From Jaminaea rosea (lineage: Eukaryota > Basidiomycota > Exobasidiomycetes > Microstromatales): 64,000 nt of DNA. Under the pieces are notes generated by a model that did not search any database, was not told where the DNA came from, and was given only the letters and a program-made list of their open reading frames with translations. Shown in pieces: positions 10,234-19,590 of this stretch. The position numbers were made by a program, and so were the translations under genes. The stretch lies in NCBI RefSeq assembly GCF_003144245.1, contig NW_020289988.1, positions 124,001-188,000 of the forward strand, given 5' to 3'. Every line of letters begins with the position of its first letter. Position 1 is the stretch's first letter.

Positions 10234-10714
10234 TCACGCCATCACGACGCACTCTGCGTAGGTGCCGTATGGTGCGTCAGCAGCGAAGCGCAACACTCGC
10301 TGCGAACTCACGAATGTTGGCATCAGCGCGGTCAGAGAAGCGAAGGCACGAACCACGCCCCAAATTGGTTTTCTTGCAGCGTCCTTTGCAGAGCTTATCC
10401 TCGCAGACTTTTGCCATCCGGTATTGGGGCTTGAATGCGAAGCAGTCACGATCAGTGCGTACGGCTCCAGGAGCCCGGTAGCCGAAGACAGGCATAGCTT
10501 CAGTCGCATTGATACAGGTGCTGGCGGGCGTGAGGGGCGCGGTCAGCATGCCTTGTAGCCCCGGAGCTACAGATGAAACTCACGTATCGCCTTTCGTGGG
10601 AGAGCAAGTCCCTACCTCTCCATAGGTGAGAGTGGACGATGCTGGCAGCCAAGTGATGGCTAGGAGGACAATGGCAATTGAAAGGATGAAGGCGATCCTT
10701 GAGAAGAACATCAT
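10234..10714 (-). CDS. Small secreted cysteine-rich protein, cluster copy C
   Basis: Exons (minus) 10714-10584, 10520-10312 and 10253-10234 give 119 residues. The signal peptide covers about 1-28 (two Met codons at the start, hydrophobic core, then LPASS). Eight cysteines are spaced x8, x23, x12, x4, x3, x9, x12, nearly identical to copy A apart from the fifth gap. The last exon is only 20 bases and encodes the end of a Gln codon and CVVMA-stop. Intron phases are 2 and 1 as in the family. It is convergent with copy B (107-base gap) and divergent from copy D, which shows the array contains inversions as well as direct duplications. Confidence 0.85.
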
Positions 10715-11326
10715 GGCAGACTCAGCGTGAATGAAAGAAGTACGGAAGGTAGTATGCTGACTGGGCGCTGCACCGGCTTATCTCGATGTTGTATAGCCAA
10801 TTTACTCCTGAGGCGACCTTCAGAGCGAGACAAACCTCTCACGCTCGGAGGTTTGGCCGACCATCAACAGCTCGTTGCTCTTGCCCGCGCGTGCAAATAG
10901 CTAAGGGAGGAGTAGGCTGCGCGTGATGGCACTGCGGTAAGAAGCGTCCATGGCCGACTTTGATTCGGCGTTTTTGTGGGTCGCGGGCTCGGGAGCTGGC
11001 ACCGCGACAGTATGTACTTTCGCTGAAAGCCGGCCCGGCTGGCTCTGATCTTGCGCTTTACCTCAGCTCCCTGATATGCATCCGCCAGCCGTGATGGCAA
11101 TGCGGGCCAGTGAGGAAAGGATTTGACGCACGCCGGCGCGGCAATAAAGGTGAAGCCCTCGCTCCGTGATGCGGCGTGGTATCTGCCGCCTCGTAATGCC
11201 AGGTGCGCAGCGGGCCGTCGTGCCGTCGAATTACGCACAAAGGGCTTTGAGAGCCTTCTGGAGATGTACTCCGACCATCTTACATCTTGTCGTTCGATTT
11301 ATCACTTCGCTTTGCCAACTTTCGAA
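10715..11326. promoter_or_regulatory. Divergent intergenic region, copies C and D
   Basis: 612 bases between two start codons on opposite strands; it should contain both promoters. No gene recognised and no obvious shared promoter box found by eye. Confidence 0.45.
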
Positions 11327-11819
11327 ATGCTCGCCAAGAACCTTCACCGCGTCCTCCTCGCCGCAGCCGTTATCCTCACCACGGCGTGGGCCCCCTCTGC
11401 GTCTGCTCAGACCTTCAACATCGGTTTTTGTAGCAGCCAGCCCAACGATTAGTGAGCCACCATTTCAGCCGACAATCTGATTTACTGCTGATGTCGCCTT
11501 TCGCCCGCAACACCAGCTCTTGCAAGGCTGCATGCAACGCTACGGTGGTCGTCGGTAATAAAGGAGCTGCTGCCAACACTAAATTGCCATGCCTCAACTT
11601 CTTGATTCAGCGGCCCATCACCAAAATCTGTGAGGACCCAGGCTGCGTTGGGAAATGCGCCGACATCACCGCAGCCCCTGGGCAGTGCGTCCACTTCAAG
11701 TATCCCCTGAATCATGACATCAGTGGGTTGCAATGCAGGAATTCCTTGCCAGCGTAGGTAGTAGCTGACGCCCATACTTTCGTTCAAACTTGGCAGAGTG
11801 TGTTTTCACGGCAGCGTAA
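11327..11819 (+). CDS. Small secreted cysteine-rich protein, cluster copy D
   Basis: Exons 11327-11451, 11517-11722 and 11797-11819 give 117 residues. Signal peptide about 1-27, ending ASA before QTF. The eight family cysteines are present with gaps x8, x22, x12, x4, x3, x9, x12; one further cysteine lies three residues after cysteine 2 (SCKAAC), making nine. The last exon encodes KCVFTAA. Mature N-termini of D and E are alike (QTFNIGFCSS, QTYHIGDCSS), as are their signal peptides (MLAKNLHR, MLANNFHR), so these two look like a recent pair. Confidence 0.85.
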
Positions 11820-12619
11820 GCAACGTCGCATCGCCAGAAGGTCCGGGTCAAAGCTGCTCGCCGCGTGTGACACTGCCTGCTTGTCTTGCTTCCAATCAAG
11901 CGGCGCCGTATGCGTGATTGGTACCATTTCGCGCTCGTCGTGTAGGACATTGTCATTCTGTGCGAGCTGTGTACCAAATCTCATCGGCTTGTCATATCTT
12001 TCAAGAGGCGTGGCTGATGATAGCGACCGTCGGCTGAGCTTTCGGCAATTTTCGATGCACGGGCCGCCGCCGCACAAATGAGATGCCGCAGGTTCTCGCC
12101 TGCACGCGTGTGGCTCGAAAGTGCCTCGGTCAGGTGGGCCGATTGAGCGGGCCGTCCAACCATTGCTTTGAACATTTCCGATGCCACCTCACAATCTCAG
12201 TCTCGCCATCGTTTCATGGCCGTGCACGTCATCACCTTTGGGCATGCGGTCACAGCAGCTGCCGTCATCCGTCCCGCCTGTACCGTACTGCGGCTGCCCC
12301 GGCACTCCTTGCCAGACTGTATGCGGTCAAACGTTGCAGCGCAGTCATACGCAAGCGTTGTGGCCAGAGCTCAAAACGTCTGTCTGCCTTCTGTCCTCGC
12401 GATATGTCGTCGATCCGGAAGTTCTTTCCCCACTAGGCGCAAAAGGACTCTGCCGACGCCAATGTCCGGTCTACGGTCCGCTTTGTCGTGACGTGATCGT
12501 GGGCGCTTCATCTCGAGACGTACAAATAGGGGAAATCTGGGCAGAGGGTCGGCCGGGTCGATCTGAGCAGCTCGATGTCTCCATCTTTTCTTCTTGCGCC
12601 TGAACATCGCATCTTGACC
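11820..12619. other. Intergenic region between copies D and E
   Basis: 800 bases without a supported gene. Several overlapping frames stay open, some cysteine-rich by chance, but none has a signal peptide plus the family spacing. It should include the copy E promoter. Confidence 0.4.
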
Positions 12620-13112
12620 ATGCTTGCTAACAACTTCCATCGCACCATCTTTGCCCTATCCCTTGCTCTTGCCGTGAGCTGGACACACACTTGTTCTGCT
12701 CAGACCTATCATATTGGAGACTGCTCGTCGACAAACGCTGATGTGTTAGTACGTTCTCGCTTTCAGATACTGGCTTCCTGCGAGGCAAATGTGCTGAACA
12801 AGCGCGTCGCCTCACCGTGAATAGTACCTGTAAGCATGCCACCACCATGGTCGTAGGCATCAAGAACGGGTCCACCAACACCGACACAGATTGCAAGGAG
12901 TTTCGGACGAAGTTTCCCATCAAGGCCCTTTGCCTGGAAATAGGCTGCAGCAAGTGCACCAGCTTTGACCGTGGGGCTGGAGAGTGCGTCTACTTCACCA
13001 ATCCGTTGCTTGCCCAGATCAGTACGTACGTGATGAAGTCATTCGCTGGTGAGATGGTCACTGACAGGTGGACCCTCTACATTTGCCCTCAGAGTGTGTC
13101 ATTATGGCGTAG
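12620..13112 (+). CDS. Small secreted cysteine-rich protein, cluster copy E
   Basis: Exons 12620-12744, 12825-13021 and 13093-13112 give 113 residues. Signal peptide about 1-25 ending TCSA before QTY. Eight mature cysteines are spaced x8, x20, x12, x4, x2, x9, x12. The landmark ECVYFTNP before the last intron resembles CIYFTNP of copy A. Intron 1 uses a GTTAGT donor; frame and phase agree with the family. The last exon is 20 bases (KCVIMA-stop). Confidence 0.85.
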
Positions 13113-13659
13113 AAAGCAAGGGCACAAGGAAGCGTGGGTGACGCAGTCGAAGATGACTACACTCTGACCTTTGTAGTCGACACGGCCTTTAACACTTGAC
13201 CCGGTCTTAACACATCTCTGCTCATCGCTCGCCTGCTAGAGTCATGCCTTTGCCACAGAAAGAAGCCATCTTCACCATCCTCTGCTTTCATTGCGCGAGG
13301 CTCGCTGCAGCCAGTATTCTCGACTTGCTCTGACTTGGTCAAAGTGACTCCTGCGTATGCCTGTGATCACGATGAAGCCTCGAATGTGTTTCGGTGCCAA
13401 AGTGGGCGCCTGAAACTTGACGGCATTGAAGTGCCTCTTCTGTGTGTGCTGCCTGGGATTTGGTTGTGCTACAGCACAGTCGACGCCTTCCCACGTAACA
13501 CAGCACAGCCGCAATCCTCCCACGATGCACTTGCTGTACCCGGTGAGATTGCTCCTTATGAGCGGCATTGCGGTGCCGGAGAGCTGGGGCGAACGTATCG
13601 TCGTATTGACATCGGTCTGTTGGCGCCTGTCCTCTCACCCCTTTCCCTCCATCGCCACC
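13113..13659. other. Intergenic region between copies E and F
   Basis: 547 bases with no supported gene. The frame of copy F stays open upstream, but extension would need a non-ATG start and would bury the signal peptide, so it is treated as non-coding. Confidence 0.4.
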
Positions 13660-14144
13660 ATGTTGTTCTTCAGCCGTGCCTGCCACCACACGGCCGCTTT
13701 GGCGGTTGCCCTTTTGCTGTCCACTGTTACCTGCCTTCCCTTTGACCCACCGCTGATCACCTATCTCGGATCGTGTTCACCCCGTCCTGGCGACAAGTGA
13801 GAAAGCAGACAGGCAAGGGCGAGAAGACGCTGAACCTCCGCCTACATCACTCCTTACCCGCAAGCGCCTGCCTCGCGAGCGACGCCAAGCCCATCGACGG
13901 CCCCAGTGAGGGAGCCAGCCCAATCTATCTCCCGTGCTACAACTTCCACACCAACGTCTTCATCTCCAAGATTTGCCAAGATCATGCTTGCCAGATATGC
14001 GCCAACGCCAGCCACGGTAAAGGCAACTGTCTCCGCTTCACGTGGCCCGTGGACGCGACCATCGGTGGGTTTGGGCGAGGTGACATCTATGTTCTGGCAC
14101 GACTGACCATTCACGCTCCCTCAGGCTGTGTCATTGCGGCCTGA
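13660..14144 (+). CDS. Small secreted cysteine-rich protein, cluster copy F
   Basis: Exons 13660-13796, 13865-14064 and 14125-14144 give 118 residues. Signal peptide about 1-26 (MLFFSRACHH, then a long Ala/Leu core). Mature cysteines are spaced x8, x21, x12, x4, x2, x9, x12. The 20-base last exon encodes CVIAA after a split Gly codon. Intron phases 2 and 1 match the family. The start was chosen because only this ATG puts a signal peptide at the N-terminus. Confidence 0.85.
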
Positions 14145-14825
14145 GCCATTGAGGGGGTACTGGAGTATACGGGCAAGGGGGGCTTTCACGGATCAGCGAG
14201 AAAGAGGCGACATGAGAGCTCTGATCAACAGACGAGGTGGCATGGCAAGCAATGTGCTTAGTGCGGTCATGGACAGACAGGCGACGCCCAGCCCAGCTGC
14301 GGTCAGGCACCGTTGACCATCGAGCTCTCACTGCGAGTCTACAGTATCATTGCGATTGCGCATGACCTGACCAAAGCCAGTGTGACAGCTAAAGTAGCCG
14401 CGGACATGCGTAGAAAGGTGTGAAGAACACATCAGGCAGATTGATGTGGGCGGTGTGCGATGATGAAAAGCGACTGTTCAGCCTTTCTGAGCGTGATGCT
14501 CGACGAATGTGCCATTGGCGAAGAATCTTGCCTCTTGTTCCGGGATGCCATGTGCAAGCAACGCCACATACCTTACTTCCATCCATCTCGGAATTATCGC
14601 CGCTTGCGAAGTGGCTATAGAGGGCACGAGGCAGTCGTCAGCAATTTATTGGCCCCTGCGGCCGACCCTCATGCCCACCGGAGTTTCGACAATTGCCCTG
14701 CGCCGCCGAATGTCGTGCTTCACACTTGAGGTACTGTAGAGCTTCGTGCGGACAAGGAGATCATCATCAATCAATTGTGACCTCCCGAAAATCCCTTAGC
14801 CCTCCCTCAAGTATAATCCACTACT
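14145..14825. other. Intergenic region between copies F and G, possible gene relic
   Basis: 681 bases. A plus-strand frame from 14460 (about 89 codons) carries DCSAF and, later, SCLLF, reminiscent of landmarks around family cysteines 3 and 7, but it lacks a signal peptide and the full scaffold. I would not call it a gene; it may be a chance frame or a decayed copy. Confidence 0.3.
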
Positions 14826-15405
14826 ATGATGCTCCTGAAACCGTTTATCAAGCTCGCTGCTCTCGCTGCGGTGCTCTGCTGCGGTGTCAGGGGAGACGAG
14901 GCAGATGAGAAGCTCTTGGGGTGAGAAGCATAAGTACAATCTTTGCTCGAGCTGTGCCTAACGCACTTCGGCTCATCGCACGCAGGTCTTGCTCTGTGGG
15001 GGTCAAAGATGTCAGTAATGACAACGCTGACACTATCCCCACAGGAGAGAAAGGCCCGCTGACAGGCCTCTGCTTTTACCATCAGTGTACTGCGGACATT
15101 CAAGTTGGAATCAACGGACCTTCCAATGGGTCTACTTCTATCGACGTAGACTGCGCCTCTTACAAAACTCTCTTCCCCATGAAGGCAGTGTGCGGCAACC
15201 GCGACTGCAAGACTAAGTGCAGGTACTTCCACCGAGCCCCTAGCGCTGGAGAGTGCATCAACGCAGACGACGTCAGGGGTATCCAGCCTCGTGAATCTTC
15301 GCAAGGGAATGTGGAGACGTGACGGAATGATACGCTGATGCATCTCAACTTTTCTGTCCAACAGTCTGCGTCATTTACGTGAGACTCATGGTCATGGTAC
15401 CGTAG
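14826..15405 (+). CDS. Small secreted cysteine-rich protein, cluster copy G (extra intron)
   Basis: Predicted exons 14826-14920, 14986-15010, 15086-15278 and 15365-15405 give 117 residues. Signal peptide about 1-21. Cysteine gaps are x6, x21, x12, x4, x3, x11, x8. One intron lies just before cysteine 1 and another (15011-15085, 75 bases) just before cysteine 2. The second has no stop and a length divisible by three, so keeping it would add 25 residues with one more cysteine. It is called an intron because its removal gives the C1-x6-C2 spacing of neighbouring copy H and it has good branch and acceptor signals. The tail after the last cysteine is longer and hydrophobic (VIYVRLMVMVP). Confidence 0.72.
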
Positions 15406-15815
15406 GCTAGCTTCTCCCTCCCGCTGACTCCTCCTTCTCGCCTGGCACAGGAGTTTTGAGCTGAGCGATGCGGCACAGGCGGGCTAGTCCAGCGCTGCTG
15501 AGAGACTTTTGTCAAAGAGGGGCTTTCAATTCACCATCTCGCCTTTTGCAGTAACACCCACGATGCATAAGCATGTGTTAGTGTAGTACAGTGAGAGTCC
15601 ATCGTCTGAGCGTGCGGGACAGAAGCGAAGAAGAGGCCCATCGATGTCCAAATGTGCCAGCTATTGAGCACGAGATAGGCCGAGCGAGGCCGCGGAAAGC
15701 TGAGGAAGCAAAGAGACAAGATGTAGAGGTGGACGACGAGTAACAGCCAGGTACTGTACGAGGGTCGGACGGGACCATAGCCTGCTGTACGTGGCATTCA
15801 GGACGTGCAAGCGCA
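15406..15815. other. Convergent intergenic region, copies G and H
   Basis: 410 bases between two 3' ends. A minus-strand frame encodes a hydrophobic run near 15700, but it belongs to a chance frame that begins after copy H has ended. No gene supported. Confidence 0.4.
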
Positions 15816-16277
15816 TCACATGAAGACGAGGCAGCCTGTGAGGAAGACGAGGGCGACAATGTCAATGAGAGATCACAGGCTTCCGTGGCTTTGCAAGGCA
15901 CCGACGCAGCCTTTTCTTTGTGCCTACGCATTGACCAGGTACTGCGTTGACAGAGGCACACTCCTGAAAGCAATTGTCTTGAAGACAGACGCCCGAGAGG
16001 TCCCAGTATGGCTTGAAGCTCTGACAGTTCACCAACCAATTTCCAGGGTATCGGGAGGCGTATACTGGAGCGGAGTCTGAGCCGTGACAGGTTTGACTCG
16101 ACTGATAACATGTGCCTACGAGCAGAAGAGGAGCGGCAACAGTGAGAGATGCAGGTGAAGTACAGATAGCGCAAGCGTGGGGCACACACCGATGAAGACC
16201 TTGAGACCTGTATCGGCGTCGACTTGCGTTGCACAGATGAACAAAAAGAGAAGCTGAACTGAAACTGCGACAAACAT
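15816..16277 (-). CDS. Small secreted cysteine-rich protein, cluster copy H
   Basis: Predicted exons (minus) 16277-16190, 16115-15906 and 15835-15816 give 105 residues. Signal peptide about 1-20 (MFVAVSVQLLFLFICA). Cysteine gaps are x6, x20, x12, x4, x3, x9, x8, sharing the short first and last gaps with copy G. Its first intron (phase 1) lies two codons before cysteine 1; the intron other copies have before cysteine 2 is absent. The last donor (GTCGGT) is weak and was chosen because it restores phase 1 and yields the family-like 20-base last exon (CLVFM-stop). Another donor 22 bases upstream would change the frame. Confidence 0.7.
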
Positions 16278-17191
16278 GGCGCTTGGGGGATGAAAGTAAA
16301 AGTCAAAATCTCGCTGCCGGTGTCAAGATTGCGATGAACACGATCAGCGATCATACCTGCGGTAGCGGGCGAGGCTAGCAGGATTGATGAAAGTCCGAAT
16401 ATTGCCACTGTACGGTACAGAAGCAGCCCATGTGATGCGAGGGCTGCCCAAGGCTGAGGCGGCACGCGAACCGGTTCATTGGACCGATCTAGGGCGCTGA
16501 CCTTTGCAAGAGAGGCCAGGAGCGGTGGAGCATGAGCAATTTCGCAGAGGAGCGAGGAAGTTGAGGGGTGGGACCTCCGGGCAGGTCCTCTCGCCTCATT
16601 TGGCGTACAATACAGCAGGGCGAGATGGGAGGGCACAAGCTTCGCGAAAGTGGTTCAGCAGAGCCGGCGTGAGGTCAAAAGGGCAGGCAGAGGTCGAGAC
16701 GGGATTTGATGTGGCGGATGGCCACACAGTAGTAGCTGAATCTACAGACCGAAAGTGGAAAAGAGCAATTGTAGCTGCAGCTGCCACGACCTGCTTGTGG
16801 GTGATTGTGGGTGCCATAATGATTCCAAGGCGATGCTGCGCCTGCAAAAGAGGAGGTGTCGAGGAGTGTGCTTGTGGGGGCGAGGAGAAAGAGCTGAGCT
16901 GAGCTGAGCTGGCGTGAGCTTGCACTCTCCAAGGTACATGCGCTCGCGGTCACCCTCATCGTTGGCAATCTCGAGGTCAAATCGAAGTGTGCGAGACGCA
17001 CGGACCTCCGCCAAAATCAACAAAGGGGGCCAAGCGCTGCCCATCTGTCGTCCGTCTTCAAAGGATCGTTCAAATATGCTACATTGATGTGAACTCCCAT
17101 GGGTTCGACGCAAAAGCTGACAGCTTCTCAGGGCGGGTAGAGGGCCTTTAGCTTGCTATCACGCTGCGCTTCCATCCGCTTCTTCCTCGAT
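16278..17191. other. Intergenic region with a doubtful small ORF pair
   Basis: 914 bases. On the minus strand 16817-16596 encodes 73 residues starting MAPTITHKQVVAAAATIALF, which could be a signal peptide, but no cysteine scaffold follows. The opposite strand over 16504-16902 is also open, with one hydrophobic run and a CCAC motif. At most one is real and neither is convincing. A run of four GAGCT units lies at 16891-16910. Confidence 0.35.
16891..16910. repeat. GAGCT microsatellite, four units
   Basis: Four perfect copies of the five-base unit GAGCT in tandem, within intergenic sequence. Confidence 0.8.
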
Positions 17192-19360
17192 CTACCTCGT
17201 CTGTCTCGCTTGCCTCTCGACCCTCCTCCTCTCCCTTCTTCTCTCCTTACTCTTCTTCCTCGCGTGGATCAGCTCGTCCTCGACCTGGGACAGCGCAGCC
17301 GCCAGAGCCTCCTTTCTTTCCTGCGTTCTCCTCCTTTGCACCGATGGAGGGAGCGCAGAGTCGAGAGAGAGCTCGAGGCGTTCGAGCAAGGCTTCTTCGA
17401 GAAGGCGTTGAATTGCTGTCTTCTTGGTGGATGGCGAAGAATTGAGATCGATTCGGGCGGCAGCATATCCTTGCGCAGTAAGGTATTGCCTCACTTCTGC
17501 TTCGCTTATATGGCCCGGTGCCAGCTGCTGCTGCTCGCCGTTCTCCGCATCCGGCAAGACGTCAAGCACGTGCCCATATCCCCAGACCTTGTAGCTGCTC
17601 AGCACGAACAGGGCTGTGGCCAAGTCCTGGGCGGAATGAGCGCAGCGTAGGGCTGCCCAGAATGCCGAGCGCAGGGTAGTCGCGGAGCGCAGGTAGCGGG
17701 TAGGTCTGGGCGTGGGCGCGGGGTAGTAGCGTCCCGTGCCTGCTGCTCCTGATGGCGAGTCGGAGTGAGAAGCCTCCTCGACTCTCTTTTTCCATAAAGC
17801 ACGATTGTGTAACTGGGCAAGGGAGGTGAGAAGCCACCGCAGGGTGTGCTTGTCCTGCGACGGTGAGCTTGCTGCGTCGACGCCAAGGTCTTCGAATGCT
17901 GTCTGAAACTTGTGACCGTCCCACTGATTTGCGCGGGGCTGCTTGCCCTCTTCTACCAGTCGTGCAAGCGTGCAAATCCGATGGGAGGCGACTGACGAGG
18001 CTGCAGGCTCGCATCTTCTCTCGAAGCCGATCAGGAAGTTGAGCATCGCCGTGGAGGGGCGTACACTGTCGCTCCGCATGGTGGCCACGATAGAACGGAC
18101 GTTACGCTCCGTCTCCACGTCGAGTCCACGGCGCTGGACTCTGGTTGCGTGCACTTCCGCCTCGTCGCATCTCACCGCCGGCTCAGCTTGCAGAAAGCCG
18201 ACCATGAGCGTCAGGTAGACCTTGTCGTGCAGCTTGCCCGGTCTCGCCTCCAGCGGAAGTGACCCATCATGATAGATGTCACGATAGAGTCCCAACCACC
18301 TCTGTGCGCCGGCCATGTCCCCCGCCAAGCATCGGCTCCGCACCAATGCGCACCAGATTGCATGGTCCCTCGTCCAGCCGCCGTCAAGCGGCAAATCTAG
18401 CGCAGCGTGCTGTAGAGGCTCCCCTTTGGCGCAAGCATGGGCACACCTAGCTAGTAGCCACTCGCCCGAGCCTGGCGAGCCCAGTCGTCCGTACCCTACA
18501 ATGGCGGCCGAAAGCATGGCTCGCGGTAGCTCCTCTCTCTCTCCTACCTGGCCCTCCCGATACGCTTGGAATGCCAGTTGCACAACTTCGTCGTAGTCTC
18601 TGACGGAGAACATGCTGTGCGCTAGCACTGAAAGTAGTACAGAGATCATTCCTTCCTCGGGAGCGTAGCCCAGCGCGTGGTGGGCGTCAAAGATGTTGGC
18701 TAGGGCGAAAGATGCTAGTGTGGCTGCATCGGTGCAAGTGGAGGCACAGCTCATCGCGCTTGAATGACCGGACGAGATCGGGGCCCTTGACTGGATGCCG
18801 CCGCTTTTGAGAAGGTCTCGTACCTGATAGGTCCACCGGACGAGGTCGTCCGCCGAGGGGACTTGGTTGCTGAAGCTAGACGATCGGGAGGGGAGCAGCG
18901 AGCTGCGTGACACTTTTGCAGTGGCATCATATGTGCGGAGACATTTGATGAGATGCCGGACGTCCCCGCGGTGGAGGGCGCGATCTATTGATGCGATGGC
19001 GGAGAAGCGGCGCTGGCGAGTATAAGGGGGAGACGCAACCTCGATGCCCTCTGCCGCTCCCGGCGCCGCAACAGGAGTTGGTGGTACGCTGAAAGGCGCA
19101 GGCAGCGACGCAAACTCGTTTGCTTGTTCCTGCTCTTGCCGTTGCTGCTTTTGCTTGAAGTAGTCGAAGAGAAGCGCGCTGAGCTCGCCTGTGACAAGCG
19201 GCGACGAGGAAGAGGATGAGGAACAAGGGCGAGGCGCGAAGGAGGAAGAAGCAGCCGCCGATGTTGTGGCCATACTGCGCCGGGCTGGTGGGGCAGAACC
19301 AGCGATCGTTGGCCTCATGGCTGCATGAAAGGCGATATAGGCCCCTCGTCGAGCGTCCAT
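17192..19360 (-). CDS. PPR-like helical-repeat protein, probably mitochondrial
   Basis: A single exon of 722 residues from the ATG at 19360. The N-terminus (MDARRGAYIAFHAAMRPT) is basic, hydroxylated and nearly free of acidic residues, as in mitochondrial presequences; an in-frame GTG farther upstream is unlikely to be used. The body is mostly helical, with stretches resembling pentatricopeptide units, for example DHAIWCALVRSRCLAGDMAG with the following residues, and RPSTAMLNFLIGF. The end is strongly basic (KKSKERRRERRRVERQARQ). PPR proteins bind organelle RNA, so a role in mitochondrial RNA processing or translation is plausible. No specific orthologue is recognised. It is divergent from STR2 with a 230-base gap. 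Confidence 0.75.
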   Translation of the reverse strand: MDARRGAYIAFHAAMRPTIAGSAPPARRSMATTSAAASSSFAPRPCSSSSSSSPLVTGELSALLFDYFKQKQQRQEQEQANEFASLPAPFSVPPTPVAAPGAAEGIEVASPPYTRQRRFSAIASIDRALHRGDVRHLIKCLRTYDATAKVSRSSLLPSRSSSFSNQVPSADDLVRWTYQVRDLLKSGGIQSRAPISSGHSSAMSCASTCTDAATLASFALANIFDAHHALGYAPEEGMISVLLSVLAHSMFSVRDYDEVVQLAFQAYREGQVGEREELPRAMLSAAIVGYGRLGSPGSGEWLLARCAHACAKGEPLQHAALDLPLDGGWTRDHAIWCALVRSRCLAGDMAGAQRWLGLYRDIYHDGSLPLEARPGKLHDKVYLTLMVGFLQAEPAVRCDEAEVHATRVQRRGLDVETERNVRSIVATMRSDSVRPSTAMLNFLIGFERRCEPAASSVASHRICTLARLVEEGKQPRANQWDGHKFQTAFEDLGVDAASSPSQDKHTLRWLLTSLAQLHNRALWKKRVEEASHSDSPSGAAGTGRYYPAPTPRPTRYLRSATTLRSAFWAALRCAHSAQDLATALFVLSSYKVWGYGHVLDVLPDAENGEQQQLAPGHISEAEVRQYLTAQGYAAARIDLNSSPSTKKTAIQRLLEEALLERLELSLDSALPPSVQRRRTQERKEALAAALSQVEDELIHARKKSKERRRERRRVERQARQTR

Positions 19361-19590
19361 GCTCGCGGAGAGGATGTTGATCGTGAGATGCGAAGGTGCG
19401 AAGTCAAGCTGCGCCTCGGGCGACTTTTGCTCCTCGACTCGCCTCTTCCGCTCCACGTGGTTGAGAGCTTCCCCGCTCGGCCTCCCGGAATCGGCTGCAG
19501 CTCGTCCGAGTCCGCGAGTCAGCTCGCAGCTCGCGGCTCGCAGCTCGACCCTTCTTCCACTTCTTCCTCCCCCTCCATCACCCCGCCAGC

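Noticed and set aside
13417-13659. An in-frame upstream extension of secreted copy F
   Set aside because: It needs a non-ATG start and would place the signal peptide internally; all paralogues begin directly with the signal peptide.
15578-16636. A 352-codon minus-strand frame across the copy H region
   Set aside because: It reads through both introns of copy H and has no domain; the spliced model with signal peptide and eight family-spaced cysteines explains the DNA better.
16504-16902. A plus-strand frame with one hydrophobic segment and a CCAC motif
   Set aside because: It overlaps an equally open minus-strand frame, lacks a signal peptide and any family similarity, and includes the GAGCT microsatellite.
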